From: Endozoicomonadaceae bacterium
GTDB taxonomy: Bacteria; Pseudomonadota; Gammaproteobacteria; Pseudomonadales; Endozoicomonadaceae
DNA length: 38,993 nt
Direction of reading: 5' to 3'
NCBI GenBank assembly: GCA_023146365.1
Contig: JAGLCE010000016.1
Location: 1-38,993, forward strand
Part shown: one piece after another, positions 32,246 to 38,993 of the stretch
Position numbering within the stretch: the first letter of the stretch is position 1
Layout of the letters: every line of letters starts with the position of its first letter
The notes under the pieces: model-generated
Told to the model about the DNA's origin: nothing
The model's input: only the letters and a program-made list of their open reading frames with translations
Database searches by the model: none
Position numbers and translations under genes: made by a program

Positions 32246-33466
32246 ATGGCTGCGTATGAATATCAGGCACTGGATGAATACGGTGTCAAACAGTGGGGAA
32301 CGCTGGAGGCAGACAGTCCTCGTCAGGTCAGGCAGGTTCTGCGTGAACGACAGTGGACCCCATTACAGGTCGATGCGACCGTTGAGCGCCGACAGCAAGA
32401 GGGGTTATCACGTTTACAGGGGATAGGTCGTGGCATGTCTGCGTCGCAACTGGCGTTGATTACGCGACAGTTTGCCACACTGATTCAAGCAGCGATGCCC
32501 ATTGAGGAAGCGTTGCGAGCGATTGCTGCTCAACAGGAAAAACAGCGTCTTAAAACGATATTGATGGCTGTTCGTTCACGGGTGTTAGAGGGGTACACCT
32601 TGGCGCAGAGTATGGATACTTTCCCCAGTCACTTTCCCAAGATGTATCGCGCTACTATTGCTGCGGGTGAGCATGCAGGGTATCTCGACAAGGTGTTGGA
32701 TCAGTTGGCTGATTATACTGAGCACAGTATGCAGTCACGGCAGAAGGTTAAACTGGCTATGATGTATCCAGCTATATTGATGCTGGCCTGTATTAGTATT
32801 GTCAGCTTTCTTTTGGGCTATGTAGTGCCGGACGTTATCAAGGTATTTATTGACAGTGGCCAAACGCTACCACTGTTGACCCGTGGTCTTATTGCAGTTA
32901 GCGAAGGCTTTCAGCGTTACTGGCTATGGCTTGTGATGGGTGGAGTGGGATTGTTTTTTTCGGTACGTTATGCACTGACTCAGCCTGAGATTCAGTTGCG
33001 TTGGGATCGACATCTGTTGTCCATGCCAATTATTGGATCATTCAGTCGATCGCTGAATACTGCGCAGTTTGCTGGGACACTAAGTATTTTAACCCGTAGT
33101 AGTGTCTCCCTTGTTGACGCCTTGATGATTGCCGTACAAGTGGTCGGTAATGAGGCGATGAAAGCCTCGGTCAAAACGGTGGCGAAAAAGGTCTGTGAAG
33201 GGTCTAGTTTGCATCGAGCGTTAGAGAATGCGGGTTATTTCCCACCATTAATGCTGCATATGATTGCCAGTGGCGAGGCGACTGGAGAGTTGGAAACGAT
33301 GCTTGATCGCATCGCCACCAATCAGCAGATGGAGTTGGATAATCGCATGACCATGCTGGTTGGGTTGTTTGAGCCTCTCATGCTGGTTGTTATGGGAGGT
33401 GTGGTGTTGGTGATTGTACTGGCGATACTGTTGCCTATTTTGAATATGAATACATTGATCAGTTAA
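32246..33466 (+). CDS. gspF: Type II secretion system inner-membrane platform protein
   Basis: GspF is the polytopic platform protein that couples GspE to pseudopilus assembly. The protein has 406 residues with two tandem T2SSF domains, each a helical cytoplasmic bundle. Typical segments are LITRQFATLIQAAMPIEEAL (first domain) and FAGTLSILTRSSVSLVDALM (second). Transmembrane helices lie near residues 170-190 (MMYPAILMLACISIVSFLLG), 222-242 and at the C-terminus (VMGGVVLVIVLAILLPILNM). A Shine-Dalgarno GGAGGG lies upstream of ATG 32246. Confidence 0.96.
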   Translation: MAAYEYQALDEYGVKQWGTLEADSPRQVRQVLRERQWTPLQVDATVERRQQEGLSRLQGIGRGMSASQLALITRQFATLIQAAMPIEEALRAIAAQQEKQRLKTILMAVRSRVLEGYTLAQSMDTFPSHFPKMYRATIAAGEHAGYLDKVLDQLADYTEHSMQSRQKVKLAMMYPAILMLACISIVSFLLGYVVPDVIKVFIDSGQTLPLLTRGLIAVSEGFQRYWLWLVMGGVGLFFSVRYALTQPEIQLRWDRHLLSMPIIGSFSRSLNTAQFAGTLSILTRSSVSLVDALMIAVQVVGNEAMKASVKTVAKKVCEGSSLHRALENAGYFPPLMLHMIASGEATGELETMLDRIATNQQMELDNRMTMLVGLFEPLMLVVMGGVVLVIVLAILLPILNMNTLIS

Positions 33467-33494
33467 TCGGTCTACAACAAGAGGTTGAGAGGCT

Positions 33495-33929
33495 ATGCAG
33501 AGTAAGCGGCAAAGTGGTTTTACGCTGATAGAAATAATGGTAGTGGTGGTTATTTTAGGTGTTCTGGCGGCACTGGTGGTACCCACTATCATGAGCAGGC
33601 CAGACCAAGCGAAGGGGACGGTAGCTAGAACAGATGTCAATGCTATTGGCAGTGCGTTGGAGCTGTACCGATTGGATAATGGATTTTATCCGAGTACGGA
33701 GCAAGGGCTGGATGCATTGATCGAGGAGCCTATGGGTAGCCCAGAGCCTCGACGCTGGAATCCAGATGGCTATCTGCCGAAGTTGCCGGTTGATCCGTGG
33801 GGACATCCGTATCAGTACGAAGTGCCTGGTCAGCACAATATTCGTAGTTTTGATGTTTACTCGCTAGGGGCTGATGGCCGCGCAGGGGGTGATGGAGTCA
33901 ATGCAGAAGTGGGTAATTGGAAAGATTGA
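33495..33929 (+). CDS. gspG: Type II secretion system major pseudopilin
   Basis: GspG builds the pseudopilus. The protein has 144 residues. The prepilin cleavage site is QSG|FTLIEIMVVVVILG with Glu at +5 of the mature protein, following a short basic leader (MQSKRQSG). The Ca-binding C-terminal loop LPVDPWGHPYQYEVPG and SFDVYSLGADGRAGGDG is characteristic of GspG. AAGAGG lies upstream of ATG 33495. A prepilin peptidase (GspO/PilD) must be encoded elsewhere. Confidence 0.97.
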   Translation: MQSKRQSGFTLIEIMVVVVILGVLAALVVPTIMSRPDQAKGTVARTDVNAIGSALELYRLDNGFYPSTEQGLDALIEEPMGSPEPRRWNPDGYLPKLPVDPWGHPYQYEVPGQHNIRSFDVYSLGADGRAGGDGVNAEVGNWKD

Positions 33930-33931
33930 GT

Positions 33932-34426
33932 GTGCATCAGCGTACTGAGTACCGAGGATTTACGCTGATTGAGATTCTGGTGGTCATATTGCTCATCAGT
34001 ATCATAGTGGGTGTGACGATGCTTTCGCCAAGGTCTTCGGGACCTGCACAGGCACTACAGAATGAAACACTGCGATTACAGATTCTAATGGAGCAGGCTC
34101 GTGATCGTGCTTTGCTTGAGGGAGATGAGTATGGATTGTCCATTGAATCTGGTCGTTATCACTGGTGGCGCTGGTCTCGGAATAAAGAAGCGTGGAGTAT
34201 GTTCGAAGATGCTAATTATCAGTCGTATAATCTGTCCAAAGGACTGATTATTCAGGTGATTAAACCCAGTGTGTCCGATCAGAGTCTCAGTGGTGACCAA
34301 CCGTTAATCGTCATGTTCAGTGATGGTCAGATTTCACCCTTCCAGTTGGTGTTTACCATGGAAAACGACAGACAGCAGGAGATGGTTTTGGAGTCCGATG
34401 GTTTTGCATCAATATTCACACCATGA
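33932..34426 (+). CDS. gspH: Type II secretion system minor pseudopilin GspH
   Basis: GspH is a minor pseudopilin of the assembly tip complex. From GTG 33932 it has 164 residues; the Shine-Dalgarno-like GGAAAG at 33919-33924 sits seven bases upstream, within the end of gspG. In-frame TTG codons at 33917 and 33926 are alternatives (the latter overlaps the gspG stop). The prepilin site is YRG|FTLIEILVVILLISIIVG with Glu +5. The remainder resembles the GspH soluble domain (ALQNETLRLQILMEQARDRA, then LEGDEYGLSI). The start is uncertain; the identity is firm from motif and order. Confidence 0.88.
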   Translation: MHQRTEYRGFTLIEILVVILLISIIVGVTMLSPRSSGPAQALQNETLRLQILMEQARDRALLEGDEYGLSIESGRYHWWRWSRNKEAWSMFEDANYQSYNLSKGLIIQVIKPSVSDQSLSGDQPLIVMFSDGQISPFQLVFTMENDRQQEMVLESDGFASIFTP

Positions 34427-34448
34427 GCTATGCGGTGTCGCTGCAGGT

Positions 34449-34463
34449 AGGAGTCAATGGTTG
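34449..34463 (+). promoter_or_regulatory. Shine-Dalgarno that sets the gspI TTG start
   Basis: AGGAG at 34449-34453 lies seven bases before TTG 34461. No in-frame ATG or GTG exists between here and the FTLIEV motif, while the open frame reaches far back into gspH. This makes TTG the likely start of gspI. Confidence 0.65.
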
Positions 34464-34847
34464 AAGCAACGTTCTGCAGGTTTCACTCTGATTGAGGTAA
34501 TGATAGCGCTTTTAATATTTGCGGTTGCCGCCTCTACTCTGTTGCTCTCAGATGGTCATGTCGTGAGACGGACGGCTCAGGTACAGGATCGAATGGTGGC
34601 TAACTGGTTAGCTGATCAGGCCATCAATCACTTTTATCAAGATGCGCATAATGTGCAGGTGGGCAGTTTTGGTGGTTACCAGATGTTTTCAGAGCAAGAT
34701 TGGTATGTGCAGAGTGATGTCAAAGAGACGGACAAGGCTGGTTTTTATCGGGTCGATGTAACGGTTTTTCATGGTAAGGAGTTGCCTGAAAACAAGAAGG
34801 AGGCGATATGGGATTTGACCGGATTCCTAAGAAAGCCCCTTTTCTGA
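34461..34847 (+). CDS. gspI: Type II secretion system minor pseudopilin GspI
   Basis: GspI forms the pseudopilus tip with GspJ and GspK. From TTG 34461 it has 128 residues, the normal family length, with a short basic leader MKQRSAG|FTLIEVMIALLIFAVAAS and Glu +5. The open frame extends back to 34320, but that part overlaps gspH in another frame and lacks pseudopilin character. The soluble part (MVANWLADQAINHFYQD and following) matches GspI, which typically has an A-N-x-L/W-A segment here. It overlaps gspJ by 40 bases. Confidence 0.92.
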   Translation: MKQRSAGFTLIEVMIALLIFAVAASTLLLSDGHVVRRTAQVQDRMVANWLADQAINHFYQDAHNVQVGSFGGYQMFSEQDWYVQSDVKETDKAGFYRVDVTVFHGKELPENKKEAIWDLTGFLRKPLF

Positions 34848-35509
34848 TCCAATGCCGAGGTTTTACTTTACTGGAATTGCTGATAGCGATTACGATTTTT
34901 GCGTTAATCGCCTCAGCCAGTTATCGCTTGCTTAAATCTGTGACGCTGGTGGAGGAGTCCTCTATTGAGGTTTGGGATCGTACGGATGAGATTTTGAGAG
35001 CTAAGTTGGTGCTTGAAAAAGATCTGCTGCAACTAGCGATCCGACCGATCATGGATGAGTCTGGTCAACAATTACCCGCTTTGATTGCCCGCCAAAATGG
35101 TAAATTGTTGGAATTTACCCGCTCAGGATGGCGTAATTTTACGAAAGCAGATCGCAGTGATTTGCAACGAGTTTCCTACGAATTTACAGAGAATCAGCTA
35201 ATTCGCCATTATTGGCCGGTGTTGGATAGAGGAGTATCACTTAAACCTCAGACTCAAGTATTGATGAGCAACGTTGATAATATTAGATTTCGTTTTCGTG
35301 ATAGCAGTAAAGGCTGGCACGATATATGGCCACCACCGTATCAAAAGGCAAGTTTAAGGCCTTATCTGTTGCCAGCGCTTGTTGAAGTGAGCATTGAGCA
35401 CCCGCACTATGGCGATATCAGAATGCAATTGCCAGGTGTGACTTATCAGCAGAAGCCTCAGGAGCGTCAGACAGCGGTTTCACCGAATAAAAGGAGAAGT
35501 CAGCAATGA
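34808..35509 (+). CDS. gspJ: Type II secretion system minor pseudopilin GspJ
   Basis: GspJ is a larger minor pseudopilin of the tip complex. The protein has 233 residues. The prepilin site is QCRG|FTLLELLIAITIFALIAS with Glu +5, after a 17-residue leader. ATG 34808 has AAGGAGG four bases upstream, inside the end of gspI. The domain body carries VLEKDLLQLAIRPIMDESG and the FTRSGWRN-type segment (LLEFTRSGWRNFTKADRSDL) that is diagnostic for GspJ. Its stop overlaps the gspK start (ATGA). Confidence 0.94.
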   Translation: MGFDRIPKKAPFLIQCRGFTLLELLIAITIFALIASASYRLLKSVTLVEESSIEVWDRTDEILRAKLVLEKDLLQLAIRPIMDESGQQLPALIARQNGKLLEFTRSGWRNFTKADRSDLQRVSYEFTENQLIRHYWPVLDRGVSLKPQTQVLMSNVDNIRFRFRDSSKGWHDIWPPPYQKASLRPYLLPALVEVSIEHPHYGDIRMQLPGVTYQQKPQERQTAVSPNKRRSQQ

Positions 35510-36522
35510 CGTTTTATCGAGTGACGATGGCTGGTGGTCTTCGGCGGGAGTCAGGTGTGGCTTTGATTTTTGTGTTGTTGATATTTACCATTATTGTTGT
35601 CGTGGCAACCCGTATGGCCACACGCTTGTATCATAATACGGAGAAGTATTCTCGATATCTGCAATTTGTTCAGGCGAAGCACTATGCGCTTGGTGCGGAA
35701 GAGTACGTGGCGTTATTGTTGGAAGAAGATAAGAAAAAAGACAAGCAGCAGGGCCAGTTGATTGATCACTGGTTTGAGAGCTGGGCGGATGCCGGTGCCG
35801 ATAACAGCTTTTCAGTGGCAGACGGTGAAATAACTATACAGGTGCTGGATGATCAGGGACGTTTCAATCTGAACCAGCTAGCCGATGCGAAGAATAGAGA
35901 GATTCTGGAAGCGGCCATCCGATTATTCTCCAACGAGAAAATTGATCCAAGGCTGGCTTACCGTATCAGGGATTGGATCAACGCTGAGCAGGCGGCTGAG
36001 GCGAGTGGTGCCGGAAATAACTTGTATCTGACGTCATCCCCTCCTTATAAAGAGGGGAACACCCTGTTGGCATCAGTGTCGGAATTAAATCTGCTGCAGA
36101 TTCTTACCCCAGAAGAGTATGAACGATTACTTCCTCATGTCACGGTTTTGCCAGACAGTCAGGCAGGGTTGAATGTGAATACCATTACGGCAGAGGTGTT
36201 TCGCAGCTTGTCTGATCAATTGAGTGAGTCAGATTCGACATCGTTTATTAGTGAGCGTGGTCGTGAGGGCTTCAGCAATATACAAATTTTTTTACAGCAT
36301 CCGTTATTGAAGGGAAAAGTGTCTCAGGCATCGATTGAGAAGTTGAGGCTGGATGTAAAAAGTCGTTTTTTCAGTGTTTATGTGCAGGCGGTTTACCGTG
36401 ACGTCACGTTTTATCTGCATTCTCGGCTCAGTAGAGATGATAACGGAAAGGTAATGGTCGTAGGTCGAGAACTGGATGTTTCTCCAAACTGGGTCGCAGC
36501 ACTGCGTAAATCGGTGAGGTAA
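35506..36522 (+). CDS. gspK: Type II secretion system minor pseudopilin GspK
   Basis: GspK caps the pseudopilus tip. The protein has 338 residues. The prepilin-like segment is RESG|VALIFVLLIFTIIVVVA; it lacks Glu +5, as is normal for GspK. The long soluble region includes the GspK segments VLDDQGRFNLNQLADAKN, RLAYRIRDWIN-like text (PRLAYRIRDWINAEQAAEA) and LNVNTITAEVFRSLSDQLSE. ATG 35506 overlaps the gspJ stop. gspL starts three bases after the gspK stop. Confidence 0.95.
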   Translation: MTFYRVTMAGGLRRESGVALIFVLLIFTIIVVVATRMATRLYHNTEKYSRYLQFVQAKHYALGAEEYVALLLEEDKKKDKQQGQLIDHWFESWADAGADNSFSVADGEITIQVLDDQGRFNLNQLADAKNREILEAAIRLFSNEKIDPRLAYRIRDWINAEQAAEASGAGNNLYLTSSPPYKEGNTLLASVSELNLLQILTPEEYERLLPHVTVLPDSQAGLNVNTITAEVFRSLSDQLSESDSTSFISERGREGFSNIQIFLQHPLLKGKVSQASIEKLRLDVKSRFFSVYVQAVYRDVTFYLHSRLSRDDNGKVMVVGRELDVSPNWVAALRKSVR

Positions 36523-36525
36523 TTG

Positions 36526-37881
36526 ATGAATCAGGAACTGGTCATTCGGATCATGCCATCCATGTATGGAGATGTGAGTGCTTCTTCTTTGCAGTGGGTG
36601 GTGAGAGGGGGAGAGGAAGACTTTGCAAGTACCATCCACTATGGCAGCTTCGCGGATCTAAAGATATGGTCGGAGCAAGTGCGCACAGAACATCCTGATC
36701 AAGAGTCTGAGCAGGCCGTAGTGCTGGTTCCTGGAACTATGGCTAGTCTGCAGTGTTTATCAGTATCGCCTGCACAGAAAAAACATATGAAAAAGGCATT
36801 GCCTTATCTTATAGAAGAGGCATTGATAGGGAGTATTGAAGAAGAACATATTGTCGGACAGGCTCAATCCTCGGGTGAGGGCGACGTGCTTGCTGGGTAT
36901 ATAGCGATTGCTACGATGAATCGTTTATTGGAGCAGGTGATTGAAGCTGGCATTAATCCTGTTAGTGTGGTGCCTGAAAACTGTCTCTGGCATTCGGACA
37001 CGAATACAGTAACGCTGTTATTTGAATGCGGAATGGTGACTTTCTGGTCGAACACTATGGTTGCACAAACCATTGACCAAGTCGCCTTGCCTCTGGTGTT
37101 GAACCAGTGTTTTGATTCAGAGCAAACGTTTGCTGACGATGATGATACCGTCGATATCACCGATGGCGAATCTCATCAGGCATCGGCTATTCGTGTCAAG
37201 GTGCTGTATGAACAGTGTGAGGGTGAGCCTCAGTGGTCTGAATATGATGAACTTGCAGGACGAGACATTACCATTGAAACACTAGGAACTGAACGTGGCA
37301 GTGTTTTGGTTGCACTGATAGAGATGTTAGAGGAGCGGCGAAAGGCAAGGGCGCTTATTGAATTTCGTAGTGGTGCTTTCAAATGTCCCAAAAAAGCAGG
37401 AAAACGTTGGCGTCAGTGGCGCCCCGTGGCTTGGGTTGCTGGTTCGTGGCTGGTGCTTGAGTGTCTGTTTTATTCTGGACAGGGTTTTTGGTATCAGTAC
37501 CAAGCAGCTAATTATTATGAACGGAATTATGCACTCTACAAAGAGATCAATCCTGCTGATCGATCGGTGGTTGATGTCAGGAGTCGGTTTAACAGCCTGT
37601 TAAAGCGATCTGCTACCTCTCATACCGGTAATGATTTTTTACAGGTGTTAAAAACGATTTCCAAAGTTAGTAGCCAGACAGCAGCAGAAGGCATTGAGCC
37701 AAAAAGTTTGGATTTTAATAAGAGTGAAAATGGCCTCACACTGAATGTGATAGCATCCAGTTTTGATGCGATTAATCGTTATCTAGAAGCGCTTGGTCAG
37801 GCAAGTTTACAGGCTACGATGAAGACGGCTAATCAGGAAGGTGACAGAGTAGTGGCTCAGCTGAGTATTAAATCGTCATAG
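36526..37881 (+). CDS. gspL: Type II secretion system protein GspL
   Basis: GspL recruits GspE to the inner membrane. The protein has 451 residues from ATG 36526, with GAGG seven bases upstream; an in-frame TTG at 36523 is less likely. The N-terminal ~290 residues are the cytoplasmic actin-like domain (VVLVPGTMASLQCLSVSPAQ and LPYLIEEALIGSIEEEHIV are typical). One transmembrane helix is near residue 305 (VAWVAGSWLVLECLFYSG), and a periplasmic ferredoxin-like domain of ~100 residues ends the protein. gspM follows after 58 bases. Confidence 0.93.
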   Translation: MNQELVIRIMPSMYGDVSASSLQWVVRGGEEDFASTIHYGSFADLKIWSEQVRTEHPDQESEQAVVLVPGTMASLQCLSVSPAQKKHMKKALPYLIEEALIGSIEEEHIVGQAQSSGEGDVLAGYIAIATMNRLLEQVIEAGINPVSVVPENCLWHSDTNTVTLLFECGMVTFWSNTMVAQTIDQVALPLVLNQCFDSEQTFADDDDTVDITDGESHQASAIRVKVLYEQCEGEPQWSEYDELAGRDITIETLGTERGSVLVALIEMLEERRKARALIEFRSGAFKCPKKAGKRWRQWRPVAWVAGSWLVLECLFYSGQGFWYQYQAANYYERNYALYKEINPADRSVVDVRSRFNSLLKRSATSHTGNDFLQVLKTISKVSSQTAAEGIEPKSLDFNKSENGLTLNVIASSFDAINRYLEALGQASLQATMKTANQEGDRVVAQLSIKSS

Positions 37882-37939
37882 TGGATGATTGGCACGTAAC
37901 AGATTTTAGCAGATTCACGAGTAAGGTTTAAAGGTAATC

Positions 37940-38446
37940 ATGAACAAATTGACAGAGACCATTACACCCTATTTGGAGTATTCACGGAATTATTTTAAGC
38001 AATTATCTGTCCGTGATCAGCGTGCATTGATTGTTTTGTCGCCTTTTCTCGTGATTATATTTGCCTATTTTTTGATTGGGCAGCCGCTGGTCAACTGGTC
38101 AACTAGGCAGCGCGTCGATTATGTGTATGAAAAGGAGACGCATGCGTTGATGGTGGCAAAACAGGATCAGGCTAGGGCCGGGGTGTCTGTTTCCAAGTCA
38201 CCAGTTTCGACTAAAAATGCTGTCTCTGTTATCGGCTCTTCTAGTCGGCGTATCGGTCTTAACTTGGCTCGGGTTCAGCCTACCAAACAAGGGGTATCTG
38301 TCTGGATTGATGCGGCGCCTTACCAGAAACTGTTGGACTGGTTAATCCAGTTGCATGAACAAGAGCACATGCAGATTCATCAAATTCGTATTGATCGAAC
38401 TGAGCAGAGTGGTGTTGTGAAGGTTGTTATGCGGTTGTCTTACTAA
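37940..38446 (+). CDS. gspM: Type II secretion system protein GspM
   Basis: GspM partners GspL in the inner-membrane platform. The protein has 168 residues. There is a short cytoplasmic N-terminus with the YFKQLSVRDQRALI segment typical of GspM, one transmembrane helix (about residues 31-50, ALIVLSPFLVIIFAYFLIG), then a periplasmic helical linker and a ferredoxin-like domain (GLNLARVQPTKQGVSVWIDA). AAGG lies upstream of ATG 37940. It is the last gene of the plus-strand T2SS run; no gspN follows. Confidence 0.92.
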   Translation: MNKLTETITPYLEYSRNYFKQLSVRDQRALIVLSPFLVIIFAYFLIGQPLVNWSTRQRVDYVYEKETHALMVAKQDQARAGVSVSKSPVSTKNAVSVIGSSSRRIGLNLARVQPTKQGVSVWIDAAPYQKLLDWLIQLHEQEHMQIHQIRIDRTEQSGVVKVVMRLSY

Positions 38447-38736
38447 AGCGGTCATAATGAGTCATTCGCCGTGTTTTTTGTTGGTAGCTCACAGGCTTGC
38501 ACCGGTAACGGGGGAGAATGCGCTTTCCGTAGCAACGTGCAGTCGTTAGCGACAATAAACGTTTTAATCGTCACATGTCGGGCTGATTGGTTGTTGTGAA
38601 ACAAACTCATCAATCCGATATTCGACTGTTACAATCATATTAAAATCACTATTATTAACTGAAGTATCCTTGTCTAAATCTACATAACTCTGAACTATGG
38701 AGCCCGAAGACTATTGTTTTTTTAATTAACATTAAT
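38447..38736. other. Region between gspM and the terminal minus-strand gene
   Basis: This 290-base stretch has no intact gene and no clear terminator. On the minus strand a ~49-codon frame from about 38712 to TAA 38564-38566 reads like protein (SYVDLDKDTSVNNSDFNMIV is a representative part) but has no good start. It could be a decayed gene tail or chance. Confidence 0.35.
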
Positions 38737-38991
38737 CTATTTTTTTACGGATTTCGGATGAAGAAGTTCGGCTAAGTAGCCAGTATTTTTCAAAGCGTTA
38801 CGACATCCTACAATCATATTACTATTTAATTCCGGAGTCATTGGAGCTGTAGAATTAGATTGAGGTTGAGGTTGAGGTCGAGGTCGAGGTCGAGGTCGAG
38901 GTCGAGGTTCATTTATACCTTGATCTTGACCTGGAGGTGGAACTGAACCTGTATGTGAAGGTGGAGGCGGAGCTGCAGGGATATTTGATGC
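38737..38991 (-). CDS. C-terminal part of an unknown protein with Pro-Arg/Pro-Gln repeats (5' end outside window)
   Basis: On the minus strand a frame is open from the window edge (first full codon 38991-38989) to TAG 38739-38737, 84 residues. It begins with a proline-rich stretch (PAAPPPPSHTGSVPPPGQ), then five Pro-Arg and three Pro-Gln dipeptides, then a conventional soluble tail (MTPELNSNMIVGCRNALKN, ending ELLHPKSVKK). The dipeptide run is encoded by the hexanucleotide repeat at 38860-38907. The hydrophilic proline-rich spacer suggests a surface, linker or effector protein, but no family is recognised. Confidence 0.6.
   Translation of the reverse strand, partial: ASNIPAAPPPPSHTGSVPPPGQDQGINEPRPRPRPRPRPQPQPQSNSTAPMTPELNSNMIVGCRNALKNTGYLAELLHPKSVKK
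38860..38907. repeat. Hexanucleotide tandem repeat TTGAGG x3 + TCGAGG x5
   Basis: These are eight consecutive six-base units. On the minus strand they encode (Pro-Arg)x5 then (Pro-Gln)x3 within the terminal open frame. Changes in copy number would add or remove dipeptides without shifting the frame. Confidence 0.95.
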
Positions 38992-38993
38992 TG

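Noticed and set aside
38564..38712. 49-codon open stretch on the minus strand downstream of the Pro-Arg gene
   Set aside because: It reads somewhat like protein, but it has no start codon with a ribosome site at its 5' end and lies in a different frame from the upstream gene. Kept only as a note in the intergenic entry.

Overview
The window reads as a chromosomal segment of a gammaproteobacterium. Full-length proteins (SucA, YcgL, SdhCDAB, GspE-M) resemble Pseudomonas and Oceanospirillales homologues: the SucA N-terminus is of the Pseudomonas type, and the divergent gspCD//gspE-M layout is that of the Pseudomonas xcp locus. Moderate GC, AT-rich accessory genes, decayed reading frames, many short tandem repeats and eukaryotic-like WD40 proteins suggest a host-associated lineage (for example an Endozoicomonadaceae-like symbiont or parasite). 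That placement is inference, not proof.

Layout. Positions 1-1860 are accessory and decaying: the 3' end of an unknown gene, a small two-helix membrane protein, and a frame broken by two stop codons. Positions 1872-4445 hold an ABC-2 exporter (yadG/yadH type) followed by queF (queuosine synthesis). Positions 4446-9400 hold the most unusual region: two tandem paralogous genes, each with an N-terminal alpha/beta domain that resembles a macrodomain followed by about eight WD40-like repeats. The pair is bracketed by direct repeats of the 3' end of ycgL (pseudo copy at 4528-4730, intact gene at 9405-9674), and a 55-bp scrap of a third copy lies at 9335-9388. Positions 9405-13127 (minus strand) carry ycgL-rnd, a TerC-family membrane protein and gltA.

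Positions 13750-25229 are a complete TCA-cycle cluster, sdhCDAB-sucAB-lpdA-sucCD, divergent from gltA, so citrate synthase, succinate dehydrogenase, 2-oxoglutarate dehydrogenase and succinyl-CoA synthetase are encoded side by side. The sucA leader contains a large imperfect stem-loop and a 16-codon ORF with its own Shine-Dalgarno sequence. A strong terminator follows sucD. Alanine dehydrogenase (ald) and a UbiA/MenA-like prenyltransferase follow.

Positions 27613-38446 encode a type II secretion system: gspD-gspC on the minus strand, and gspE-F-G-H-I-J-K-L-M on the plus strand. GspC is short and lacks a PDZ domain, as in XcpP. No gspN or prepilin peptidase gene is present here. The last 260 bases carry the C-terminal end of an unknown minus-strand gene with Pro-Arg/Pro-Gln dipeptide repeats encoded by a hexanucleotide tandem repeat. 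No tRNA, rRNA, CRISPR array or intact insertion sequence was recognised.
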